NCBI GenBank assembly: GCA_032907565.1
Contig: JAJJPK010000103.1
Location: 1 to 18,608, forward strand
Reading direction: 5' to 3'
Length of the DNA stretch: 18,608 nucleotides
Origin: ZC4RG29 sp032907565
GTDB lineage: Bacteria; Bacteroidota; Bacteroidia; Cytophagales; Cyclobacteriaceae
Shown: in pieces, positions 1-7,372 of the stretch
Layout of the letters: every line of letters starts with the position of its first letter
How positions within the stretch are numbered: the stretch's first letter is position 1
Made by a program: the position numbers and the translations under genes
Notes under the pieces: model-generated
Databases searched by the model: none
What the model was told of the DNA's origin: nothing
Seen by the model: the letters and a program-made list of their open reading frames with translations, nothing else

Positions 1-470
1 ACTTCGACCTTCGGTCTCGTCCCGGGCTACAAACATTCAGCCCCGCTGGGGCTGGTATTCTTCGCTCTCACACTCACACTCACACTGTCTTCCTCCGCTC
101 CACTGTCTCCTCGTTGCGCGCCAATGTAAAGTGTACATCGAAAAAAGATTCCCTGTGGCGCGCGACCAAGCCAACACGCCGTTATCCCGGGACTTCGACC
201 TTCGGTCTCGTCCCGGGCTACAAACATTCAGCCCCGCTGGGGCTGGTATTCTTCGCTCTCACACTCACACTCACACTGTCTTCCTCCGCTCCACTGTCTC
301 CTCGTTGCGCGCCAATGTAAAGTGTACATCGAAAAAAGATTCCCTGTGGCGCGCGACCAAGCCAACACGCCGTTATCCCGGGACTTCGACCTTCGGTCTC
401 GTCCGGGGCTACAAACATTCAGCCTCGCTGGGGCTGGTTATTCTTCGCTCTCACACTCACACTCACACTG
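1..470. repeat. 191-bp tandem repeat array, 2.5 copies visible
   Basis: Three head-to-tail copies start at 1, 192 and 383. The first two are identical over all 191 bp. The third is partial, stops near 470 and has several changes (CCGGGG for CCCGGG, CCTCGC for CCCCGC, one extra T). Each unit is rich in inverted repeats: CCCGGGAC/GTCCCGGG (186-193 with 210-217), AGCCCC/GGGGCT (39-44 with 48-53), and GCGCGCCA/TGGCGCGC (116-123 with 156-163), plus a CACACT microsatellite (about 70-86). The degenerate last copy ends only a few bases from the stop codon of the minus-strand gene at 476, so the array lies directly at the 3' end of that operon and its hairpins could act as a terminator or mRNA stabiliser. 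More copies may lie before the window. Short reading frames inside the units are by-products of the repeat. Confidence 0.95.
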
Positions 471-475
471 TCCTA

Positions 476-1585
476 CTAGTTACCCTTCCTAACCCTGTAC
501 GCCGCTACTTTACCGTAAACAAAGGACCGGTCGTTGAAGTAAATCGACTTACTCAGTTCGTCGTCTTTGACGATGTGTGAAGCGAGGTCGTCCGGGACTT
601 CCCGCGGGATGATGAGGTTGCGGAAGCTTACTCTTGCATTGTCGCTGGCGGCGCGCAGCACGCCGGAAAACAATCGATGGGTTTCTGCTTCACTCATCAG
701 CTCGCAGATGTTTGAAAGAGCGAAACAGTCGATCGACCCGGGTGGGACATCCTGTATCCAGCTTTGTGCATCGGCAGTGATAACCCGGATACGATCGATC
801 CGTTCCTTTATCGTGTCGTAGTTCTGTGGTTGAAGGTACGGCGGCGTTTCCCATTCATTGCGGTAGCGTCCGAGCAGGTACAGGGAGAGGAAGTAGTTAC
901 CTTCAATGGGTATATCGCGTAATGCTTTGCGCGACCTGTTGTAAAAGCTTTCGGCAAACGACCGGCTTCCGTCATCAAAGTGAAAGTAGTCGGCAACAAG
1001 GCCTCGCCGCGCCAGCACTTGCTTGTTGAACAAAATTTTGAATATCCACTGAAACCGTTTTGTATTCCAGACCTCATCGAAATATTCTTCTTGAGTATGG
1101 CCGTCTTTCCGATCGAACAAGCCACTCACGCGTCGCCTGCCCTGGAGCAACGAAATGAATTTTCCGGCAAAACGTATGAACCGCTCATACTTTCCGCTCA
1201 TAATGAAACCCCGCGCGATAAATTCCTTGTTGCTATCCCAGTAGGCAGCAGCGTCCGGTGATAAATTATTTTTGATCGCTTGATAGTAGTTCATCCGGTC
1301 TGTGCACGCCCGCAATCCCGAAAATTCAACGAACTCGTGAAACGTCAATCCCTTAATGGCCGCAATCTTTAGTTCAAGAATGTACGACTGCATCGGATTA
1401 ATATCGATGCTGTAGATTATTCTGGGATTGAACAGAAGGAATCCAAGAACATTACACCCTCCTGACGTAATAGCGAACACGGACTCATTGTCCCGAATTT
1501 GTAGCGCACGATGATCGCTCTCGGGATCTTCCCAATTGTGTGTGAAGACCAAGTTAAAAAGCGAAACCTGTTGACCGTTATCCAT
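476..1585 (-). CDS. DUF3419 / BtaA-like S-adenosylmethionine 3-amino-3-carboxypropyltransferase
   Basis: This protein (369 aa from the ATG at 1585) belongs to the DUF3419 family, whose known member BtaA moves the 3-amino-3-carboxypropyl group of SAM onto diacylglycerol in betaine-lipid synthesis. Visible signs are an N-terminal THNWEDPESD motif (residues 15-24), a SAM loop ITSGGCNVLGFL (39-50), an acidic SIDINP strand end (59-64) followed by a helix ILELKIAAIKGL, and a late VSFRNLIIPRE segment, all as I recall from BtaA-like proteins. It is the last gene of the four-gene operon. The ATG at 1585 overlaps the stop of the AAR-like gene by 8 nt (ATGGATAA), implying translational coupling. An in-frame ATG at 1615 would add 10 residues; the frame stays open to 1777, but that stretch overlaps the AAR gene and is not family-like. 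No BtaB-like N-methyltransferase is nearby, so betaine-lipid synthesis is not supported; the acceptor is unknown. Family call firm, substrate open. Confidence 0.87.
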   Translation of the reverse strand: MDNGQQVSLFNLVFTHNWEDPESDHRALQIRDNESVFAITSGGCNVLGFLLFNPRIIYSIDINPMQSYILELKIAAIKGLTFHEFVEFSGLRACTDRMNYYQAIKNNLSPDAAAYWDSNKEFIARGFIMSGKYERFIRFAGKFISLLQGRRRVSGLFDRKDGHTQEEYFDEVWNTKRFQWIFKILFNKQVLARRGLVADYFHFDDGSRSFAESFYNRSRKALRDIPIEGNYFLSLYLLGRYRNEWETPPYLQPQNYDTIKERIDRIRVITADAQSWIQDVPPGSIDCFALSNICELMSEAETHRLFSGVLRAASDNARVSFRNLIIPREVPDDLASHIVKDDELSKSIYFNDRSFVYGKVAAYRVRKGN

Positions 1586-2660
1586 TGGCTGTTTGAACGT
1601 TTGGCCAAAGACCATGGCTGTTATAGAAAGGCGCAAGGGTAATGCCGTTCCTGCAACTCCACGAGAATATCTCCTCCATGCTGGCCACGCTGATGTTTCC
1701 CTTTCCTGCCGAATAGCTCGTGAAAGCCTTCTCGAACGCAAGCACAATGGCTTCCAGGATGCACCCATGTGATACATCGGGTAATGGGTAACGATAGAAT
1801 GTCGACCTGTAATCCGGGAGAAACTCGTAACCGCCCTTGACCTGCCCCATGCCCCCGTGGAAGATTGTCGGACATACAGGATGGAACGCTACTTCGGTGT
1901 TCTTAGGATAACCGGCATCGCAAACCAGCGCATCCTCCCGGCAGCCTTCGAGCGAAAGCGATGTTGAACTCGACACCAGAACAATGACATTGGCTTCGGG
2001 TAGGAGCACCCGGTAGTCTGTGGCGGAGCCGACCTCGTGCCCCTCCTTCCGCAGTGACATGGCAAGCTTCTCAAGTCGCACAGCGTTCCGCGCGGCAACA
2101 AGAAGTGATTTTACCTTTCCCTTGAAATAGTGTGTGACGGCCATTCCGATATCGCCGGTTGCCCCGACGATCAACAGATTGCTCGACGCCAGGTCCACGC
2201 GGCGTTGAGTTGCCGCAAGCTCAATGCCCTTGACAACGAAAGCAGCTGTCAGTGTGTTGCCTGTTGTAAACTTCGTAGCAGATTGGCCAACGATATCGAT
2301 GTTACCTTCGAGGACTATAGAGCAGAATCCACCGAGCGTTACAATCCTGGCTCCCAGTTTGATTGCATACTGCATCGCTGCGGCGACTTTCCGGATGTTA
2401 GCTGCAGCGCTGCCGTTAACGAGTTTATCCGGATCGATGAACGTTTCTATGTAGGCTCCGGTGACTGTCTGCCCATTGGCTGAACGGACCTTCACGCGAA
2501 AAAGGTCGCGGGGAGGCATGTATGAGAAGACGGACTTAATCGTCTGCTCATCGAGTTTCCGGTCGTCCCCTCGGATGCCGTTAATGAACGATGAAATTGC
2601 ACTCCAGGATTCCTGGTGGCCTATTACCGCAAAGTCTAGGCCGGGAGCTTTGCTATCCAT
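1578..2660 (-). CDS. aar: Long-chain acyl-ACP reductase (AAR)-like protein
   Basis: The 360-aa product resembles cyanobacterial acyl-ACP reductase, which uses NADPH to reduce acyl-ACP to a fatty aldehyde through a cysteine thioester. Matches to the Synechococcus protein as I recall it: start LDFAVIGH (MFGLIGH there), LGGFCSIVLEG (109-119; GGFTSIIFEN), FTTGNTLTA (131-139; FTTGNTHTA), the Rossmann motif VGATGDIG (165-172), AARN..RL (189-195), DAGYPKN (248-254), and HGCILEA, where C300 sits at the place of the catalytic Cys294. Length is close to the usual ~340 aa. The ATG at 2660 lies inside the end of the ADO-like gene (25-nt overlap) and the downstream DUF3419 gene overlaps its stop, so three genes are translationally chained. 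By homology it should deliver an aldehyde to the adjacent ADO-like protein. An acyl-CoA or other thioester substrate is equally possible. Characterised AARs, as far as I know, are cyanobacterial, so the presence here is unusual. Confidence 0.85.
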   Translation of the reverse strand: MDSKAPGLDFAVIGHQESWSAISSFINGIRGDDRKLDEQTIKSVFSYMPPRDLFRVKVRSANGQTVTGAYIETFIDPDKLVNGSAAANIRKVAAAMQYAIKLGARIVTLGGFCSIVLEGNIDIVGQSATKFTTGNTLTAAFVVKGIELAATQRRVDLASSNLLIVGATGDIGMAVTHYFKGKVKSLLVAARNAVRLEKLAMSLRKEGHEVGSATDYRVLLPEANVIVLVSSSTSLSLEGCREDALVCDAGYPKNTEVAFHPVCPTIFHGGMGQVKGGYEFLPDYRSTFYRYPLPDVSHGCILEAIVLAFEKAFTSYSAGKGNISVASMEEIFSWSCRNGITLAPFYNSHGLWPNVQTANG

Positions 2661-3373
2661 ACAACTGACTTCTCGCCCGGGATTCCGATATGGTCCAGCG
2701 CCTCTGCATAAAGCCCCAGGGCTCTCCCGCGCATCTCACTCACGTCCAGGTTTACATGATGTAAACTTCCCTTCATGCATTCGCCGTTGCAGACGCCGCA
2801 GTGACCGCGGAGGTCGGTAGTGGCCGTAAATTCTGCGAGTATGCTCATGCAAGCGAAATGAATCGCTTCGAACTTGTCGATGAACTGATCCGGCGCTTTG
2901 GCATATTCCGCCTGTAACAGTTCCGAGGAGTGTTCGAGGTGCTCCCGTTCCTCATCCGCTATCGCCAGGAACAACCGGCCGGCAGCCCCTTCGAGTGCAT
3001 TCCCTACATCGGTGTACATTGAAATGGCAAAAGATTCCAGCATTACTTCCTGGATAATTAGGCACGCAATGAAGTCGCGTTCTTTTGCATACTTCAGAAA
3101 CGTCGCTCTAACGCTTCCCCAATAAGGACTCTCGAGATTTACTTTTACATTCAGCTCATGCTTTCGCGCGTAGGCGAGAAAACTGTTGGCGTGCTTTCGC
3201 TCGCTATCCGCATGCTCGACGGCCTCCATTTTTTCATGCCAGTCGTCAATGGTCTCAGCGAGGGAGGCGAAATTCGACATGCCGATGAGTTCTCCGGTAA
3301 TCGCCTGGGAGAAGATGTCGCAAATGACGTTGTACTTTTCAATCGTCATTGCTTGGGTGGATACTGGGTCCAT
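2636..3373 (-). CDS. ado: Ferritin-like di-iron protein related to aldehyde-deformylating oxygenase (ADO)
   Basis: The 245-aa product aligns along its whole length with cyanobacterial ADO, a soluble di-iron enzyme that turns a Cn fatty aldehyde into a Cn-1 alkane and formate. All six iron ligands can be placed: E28 (ITGELIG), E58 and H61 (SERKH), E113 (QEVMLESFAI), E142 and H145 (EEREH). Spacing E58-E113-E142 (55 and 29 residues) equals that of E60-E115-E144 in Synechococcus ADO; only E28-E58 is two residues longer. The segment ACLIIQEVMLESFAISMY matches TCLLIQSLIIECFAIAAY, and the tail LYAEALDHIGI matches AYGEALENIGF. Odd features: an insertion at about 188-205 holding H191, C192, C195 and C199 (HCGVCNGEC), and Tyr68 where ADO has Cys after the first ExxH. 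Translation starts 29 nt after the GNAT stop; ATG at 3373 follows a stop closely, and M9 is an alternative. The 25-nt overlap with the AAR-like gene supports joint action. Deformylation itself is inferred. Confidence 0.85.
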   Translation of the reverse strand: MDPVSTQAMTIEKYNVICDIFSQAITGELIGMSNFASLAETIDDWHEKMEAVEHADSERKHANSFLAYARKHELNVKVNLESPYWGSVRATFLKYAKERDFIACLIIQEVMLESFAISMYTDVGNALEGAAGRLFLAIADEEREHLEHSSELLQAEYAKAPDQFIDKFEAIHFACMSILAEFTATTDLRGHCGVCNGECMKGSLHHVNLDVSEMRGRALGLYAEALDHIGIPGEKSVVWIAKLPA

Positions 3374-3402
3374 AGGTTAGGGAGATTAGTTTTCGGGATT
3401 TT

Positions 3403-4458
3403 TTATACCAGCGAATAGTCTTCATACGGAACGCCGTCCGTAATGCGCTGGATCAAGGTGTGGTTCCGTTTTAGGGTCGTCACCATGGCCATCGACCGGA
3501 AGGTGAACTTGAACTTCTGTCTAACATGGTTGTTCAGATGATCCTTCTCATGAATGCCAAGAGCTACAAATGAGTATGCCTTTCTATATGCTTCACTCCG
3601 TGCCTTTCGTATGAGGGCGTCTACAACGGCAGGATCATCCCTGGATAGGGCGAGAAACCGAATGTACAGCATGTCGACCGGCTTGAGCAACGCAGGCATC
3701 CGCGACCATTTCAAGAGACGTCCTGCGATATCTGCCAGCGATAACGCGATTCGAAGCAACGGCGAGAGTTTGGTGATGATGTTTTGTTTGACAGCCATTA
3801 CGTCGCTCAGGGTCATGGCTGCAATGATTCTATTGCCGTCGCTTATCACATAATTCGAGTCGCTTTCGATGGTTTCTACGGTAATAACCGGACCCAATTC
3901 AAAACGTCGGTAGTGCTTGTTCAGGAATTCAACGAGCTCGTCTGTGGGCGGCGATGACTCCACTCGGTATTTCCCTGAGTGTTGGCGCCCGTTCGCCTGA
4001 CCTGGAAACTGGTACACATTAAAAACGCCAACAGATTGGAAGTCTGGGACACCGGGTCGGTTCTTGAAGAACGACAACGGCTTTCGGTTTCCGCTTGCCA
4101 GCGTAAGCACTACCAGATCGGCGTCGATGCTTTTTAGATAGTCGTGAAGCCGGTTTACCAATTCTGCTCCGATTCCGGATCGCCGGTAACTTTCGGCTAC
4201 CTTGAAATCTCCAACATAGGCTGCCGTAGTCTGTTGGCCGTTTACAAACACGTTGCTGATTGAGACACAAATGGCGCCGATGATCTTGTCGCCGTCTTCA
4301 GCAATGAAGGTTCGGGATTCGCCGCGTCGTTTCAGTAATGCAAAGAAATCCGGCCGGCGATCGATGACCAGGCCGGTGTCGCCGGACATTCCTACCTGTC
4401 GGGTTAGGTGAAGGAGTTGTTCGTTATCACTTTCACCGGCCAGGCGGTAGGAAACCAT
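3403..4458 (-). CDS. GNAT-family acyltransferase, two-domain type
   Basis: This 351-aa protein opens the operon. Residues about 1-150 form a GNAT acetyl/acyl-CoA transferase domain: AYVGDFKVAESYRRSGIGAE holds the pyrophosphate-binding R/QxxGxG/A signature (RRSGIG, 92-97), preceded by the strands FIAEDGDKIIGAICVSI (51-67) and followed by LVVLTLASGNRKPLSFF. The second half (about 165-345) has a GNAT-like strand/helix pattern but no clear RxxGxG motif and may be a degenerate second GNAT fold, as in double-GNAT proteins; it ends VPYEDYSLV. There is no signal peptide or membrane segment, so it is presumably cytoplasmic. It lies 29 nt upstream of the ADO-like gene on the same strand, with 167 nt of non-coding DNA before it, so it is likely co-transcribed and may acylate the amino group introduced by the DUF3419 enzyme or a related intermediate. 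Substrate cannot be read from sequence; a housekeeping acetyltransferase is the alternative. Confidence 0.82.
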   Translation of the reverse strand: MVSYRLAGESDNEQLLHLTRQVGMSGDTGLVIDRRPDFFALLKRRGESRTFIAEDGDKIIGAICVSISNVFVNGQQTTAAYVGDFKVAESYRRSGIGAELVNRLHDYLKSIDADLVVLTLASGNRKPLSFFKNRPGVPDFQSVGVFNVYQFPGQANGRQHSGKYRVESSPPTDELVEFLNKHYRRFELGPVITVETIESDSNYVISDGNRIIAAMTLSDVMAVKQNIITKLSPLLRIALSLADIAGRLLKWSRMPALLKPVDMLYIRFLALSRDDPAVVDALIRKARSEAYRKAYSFVALGIHEKDHLNNHVRQKFKFTFRSMAMVTTLKRNHTLIQRITDGVPYEDYSLV

Positions 4459-4478
4459 GAAGTGAGGGATTGTGCAAC

Positions 4479-4508
4479 CTAAGTTAAATATTTTACGGAG
4501 AATGGCAA
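4479..4508 (-). promoter_or_regulatory. Possible promoter of the GNAT-ADO-AAR-DUF3419 operon
   Basis: On the minus strand, TAACTTAG (4486-4479) resembles the Bacteroidota -7 box TAnnTTTG with one mismatch, and TTGC (4508-4505) lies 18 nt upstream where the -33 box is expected. The ATG of the GNAT gene follows about 20 nt downstream. The 167-bp gap 4459-4625 is the only space large enough for a promoter in the operon, since the next three junctions are 29 nt or overlapping. The match is weak. Confidence 0.3.
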
Positions 4509-4625
4509 CTCGGGGAGAAAGTAATCTACCGGAAAACAGGGAGAGGCGGGTACAGTGCGGACACGAATTTACCCGGCTATGTCTGCCTGAGATTGATTAC
4601 CTCCCCTTTGTTCGCATGTTGGGTC

Positions 4626-7295
4626 CTATTCACTCTTCAACACCTCGGCCGGATTCGTTCGCGCGGCCTTGATCGTCTGAGATCCGATCATGATAAACGC
4701 GATCATTAAGACGATCAGCAAACCGGCAAAGAGCTCGGTGATTTGCACCGGCGTATGATATGGGAACCGGATGAGCACGATGTTTTCAAAGAATATGTAC
4801 GTTGCCGGTAGCGCGATGAATGCCGAGACTGACAGTAACGCGAGAAAGCCGCGGCTCAACAGGTACACCAGGTTTCCAGAACTGGCCCCCATCACCTTGC
4901 GGATGCTGATCTCTTTCAGCCGGGTTTCGGTAGTGAACACGACCATACCGAACAACCCCATCGACGCAATAGACACGGCAAGGAACGCCAGGAAGCCGAG
5001 GATCTTCACCATCGCTGAAAGCTCACTGTAAGCGTCTTCAATGGCCGCATCGTAGAATTCGGCGCGAAGCGGATGAACACGATCGACCTTCTTCCATGCC
5101 GACTCGATTTTGGCCATGGTCGCCAGCATGTCCGTGGTTTGTATTTTGGCATTAATGATGGCCCTGTCTTCGGGTGTCCAAAAAAGGAAAGCGGCCGGCT
5201 CGATGGTCTCGTCGATCTTCCCATAATGAAAGTCTTTCATGACACCGACGATGGTCAACTTCGACCCGTGTAGTATAACTTCCGCACCGATGGCCGTCGC
5301 TGGATCGTTAGAACCTATGTTGAATCGCTTTATGAACTGCTGGTTAACGATAACTTCCCTGGCAGACGCGGCTGCCGTCGGGCGTGCGATGAAATTGCCT
5401 CCCGCAAGAATCTCGTACCCGTGTAGCGGCAAGTAATTTTCGTCCACGTGGTTGGTCGCAACCAGCGCGGAGTCACGGGAGTCTTTATACTTAGCAATAG
5501 CGCCCCAGTAGTTGCCAACGCCAGTAACAAGAAGCGATTTGGAAAGGCCGGCGACCTCCGGCATTTCACCCAGTTCCTTAAGAAAAGGACCGGGATCATT
5601 GCCTTGCATGTCGACGTTCAAGATGTTCCCGGTATTGAATCCCAGGTCAAAGCCCAGTATGTTTTTGTATTGCACGTAGCCCACGGTTGTGGTTGTGATG
5701 AATATCAGGGTGGCTGTGTACTGTAATACCACGAGGGCACGGCGGAAGGTCATTTGTCCGAAGACCTTCACCTGCGACACGTTCCTGAGCGCATGGATCG
5801 CGTTGACCTTTGAAAAGAACAGGGCGGGCATCAGGCCGGCAACGATACCTACGGCAATGGAAAAGGCCAGGAAGGCGAGGGTCATAGGTGACGTGAGCTC
5901 TAGCTTCACCATGCGCTGCATCTCTGGGGCGAGACTGATGAGTTGAGGTCTCAAGGCCAGGAATATTAAGTAAGAGAGCGCCAGGGCCAACAGGGATATT
6001 ACGATAGCTTCCGTGAGAACCTGTGTTCTCACCTGGTTCTTTCCGGCGCCGATCGCCTTGCGCACACCCACCTCTTTCAGTCTGCGCAACGCCCGCGCTA
6101 TGGAGAGATTGGTGTAGTTGAAACATGCGGAGAGTATAACAACCAGCGCAAGTCCACCGAGCATCCAAAGCACTACTGGTGAAATATGTGGGATTACAGA
6201 ACCATCGGGACGGAACTCGCGTAGGTCCTCTCCGATAACGATATTGTACAAAGGGAGTAACTCGAGTTGAATGCTGTTGTCGCGATCGGGACGGCCGGCC
6301 GGATTTTCCTTGTCGGCGATAGCGTCGAGTTGCGACTGGATGGAGGTCATGTCGGCATTTTCCGCAAGGAGAAGATACACGTAGTTCGCCCACATGCTCG
6401 TCCATGCCTCAAAATTTTCACTATTCTTATTCAGCTGTTCAGCCGTGGAAAAGGATACCAGCGCTTCGAACTTCAGATGTGAGAAAAACGGGACGTCCTT
6501 CATCACGCCGGTTACCTGGTAATCGAGCGTATCGAAACGGATCGCTTTGCCGAGGGCGGGCTCATTGCCGAAAAGTCTCTTCGCCGTGGTCTCCGTCAGG
6601 ACAACTGAGTAGGGATCTCTCAATGCCGTTTCAGGATTGCCTTCCAGCATAGGAAAGGTGAAAATTCTAAAAAGCGAAGGTTCCGCCCAAAGGCCTTTGA
6701 CGGGAAAGATGTCGTCGCCGACTTTCGCGTCTGCGGAAAAGTAATTGCGCACGATAGCCACATCTTCGACGCCAGTCACGTTCTCGCGAGTCAGCTTTCC
6801 TGTTCGGATGGACGTAGTGGCATACTTGTCGCTCTGTTCCGAAGAGGTCAGTATGTTCGTGACCCGAAAGATCCTGTCGTCTTTCTCGTGGAACCGGTCG
6901 TACGAACGAAGGTCGAGGACGAAGGCGATGAGCAATAGTCCTACCGACATAGCGATAGCGAGACCGACAACATTAATAAAGGAGAACAGCTTGTGACGCA
7001 TTAGACTGCGGGCCGAGGTCTTGATGTAGCTTCCGATCATGATGGTGTTGATTAGGGGGTTGAAAAGTTTCGGCCGCCGTATGGTATACCACCGCAAAAA
7101 CTTCAGGGCGTCGATCAAGTAGATCAATTTCGCACGACGCGATCCGAGCGATTGTACATTTCGTTGAAAGTATTCGTTGAGGTCGCCTATGAGGTCTTCG
7201 GCAAGGCCGGGCTTGCAGTACCAGGCAATAAAGCGCTGGGCCCATCTGGGGGGGTTATGCTCCTTTCGCCTTTCACCGCTTCCCTCGCCTTTCAC
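4626..7295 (-). CDS. FtsX/MacB-type ABC transporter permease with N-terminal permease prefix domain
   Basis: The 889-aa protein is an inner-membrane permease of the MacB/FtsX superfamily, used for efflux or mechanotransmission, not uptake. Residues about 14-75 (PPRWAQRFIAWY...GDLNEYF) form the 'permease prefix domain' typical of Bacteroidota. Then come a transmembrane helix (about 104-126), a periplasmic MacB core domain, helices at about 373-395 and 427-447, the cytoplasmic ATPase-coupling motif LKEVGVRKAIGAG (406-418), helices near 472-492 and 518-540, a second periplasmic domain, and a second FtsX repeat with LKEISIRKVMGA (793-804) and further helices, ending NPAEVLKSE. The start is a GTG at 7295; an ATG five bases upstream is out of frame and no other upstream start exists. 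No ATPase is nearby, and no PadR-type regulator, which often accompanies this class, is seen. The protein is complete. It is transcribed from its own promoter. Substrate unknown; no link to the downstream operon is proven. Confidence 0.94.
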   Translation of the reverse strand: MKGEGSGERRKEHNPPRWAQRFIAWYCKPGLAEDLIGDLNEYFQRNVQSLGSRRAKLIYLIDALKFLRWYTIRRPKLFNPLINTIMIGSYIKTSARSLMRHKLFSFINVVGLAIAMSVGLLLIAFVLDLRSYDRFHEKDDRIFRVTNILTSSEQSDKYATTSIRTGKLTRENVTGVEDVAIVRNYFSADAKVGDDIFPVKGLWAEPSLFRIFTFPMLEGNPETALRDPYSVVLTETTAKRLFGNEPALGKAIRFDTLDYQVTGVMKDVPFFSHLKFEALVSFSTAEQLNKNSENFEAWTSMWANYVYLLLAENADMTSIQSQLDAIADKENPAGRPDRDNSIQLELLPLYNIVIGEDLREFRPDGSVIPHISPVVLWMLGGLALVVILSACFNYTNLSIARALRRLKEVGVRKAIGAGKNQVRTQVLTEAIVISLLALALSYLIFLALRPQLISLAPEMQRMVKLELTSPMTLAFLAFSIAVGIVAGLMPALFFSKVNAIHALRNVSQVKVFGQMTFRRALVVLQYTATLIFITTTTVGYVQYKNILGFDLGFNTGNILNVDMQGNDPGPFLKELGEMPEVAGLSKSLLVTGVGNYWGAIAKYKDSRDSALVATNHVDENYLPLHGYEILAGGNFIARPTAAASAREVIVNQQFIKRFNIGSNDPATAIGAEVILHGSKLTIVGVMKDFHYGKIDETIEPAAFLFWTPEDRAIINAKIQTTDMLATMAKIESAWKKVDRVHPLRAEFYDAAIEDAYSELSAMVKILGFLAFLAVSIASMGLFGMVVFTTETRLKEISIRKVMGASSGNLVYLLSRGFLALLSVSAFIALPATYIFFENIVLIRFPYHTPVQITELFAGLLIVLMIAFIMIGSQTIKAARTNPAEVLKSE

Positions 7296-7311
7296 GCCAT
7301 AATTAACTACG

Positions 7312-7341
7312 CAAATGTATGTATTATGGTTGTAAAGTCAA
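7312..7341 (-). promoter_or_regulatory. Bacteroidota-type promoter for the permease gene
   Basis: The minus strand reads TACATTTG at 7319-7312, an exact match to TAnnTTTG, and TTG at 7341-7339 sits 19 nt upstream as a -33 box. The GTG start at 7295 lies only about 16 nt after the box, giving a very short leader. It lies in the 77-nt gap after the upstream T9SS protein gene, so the permease is probably not dependent on read-through. Confidence 0.5.
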
Positions 7342-7372
7342 GGGAACCACAATCTTCTGATGAGGTCAGAAC

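Noticed and set aside
1..470. CRISPR-like reading of the repeats
   Set aside because: Units are 191 bp and contiguous, with no short repeat plus unique spacers and no cas genes in the window.
131..580. 149-codon plus-strand open frame across the repeat array
   Set aside because: It is made of the translated tandem unit, shows no protein family features, and runs into the 3' end of the DUF3419 gene on the opposite strand.
1586..1777. Upstream extension of the DUF3419 frame to 1777
   Set aside because: The added residues overlap the conserved C-terminal part of the AAR-like gene and are Arg/Trp-rich, unlike the family; starts at 1585 or 1615 fit better.
5647..6405. 252-codon minus-strand frame inside the permease gene
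   Set aside because: Same strand, other frame, rich in Arg/His/Pro as expected for an off-frame reading of the permease; no family match.
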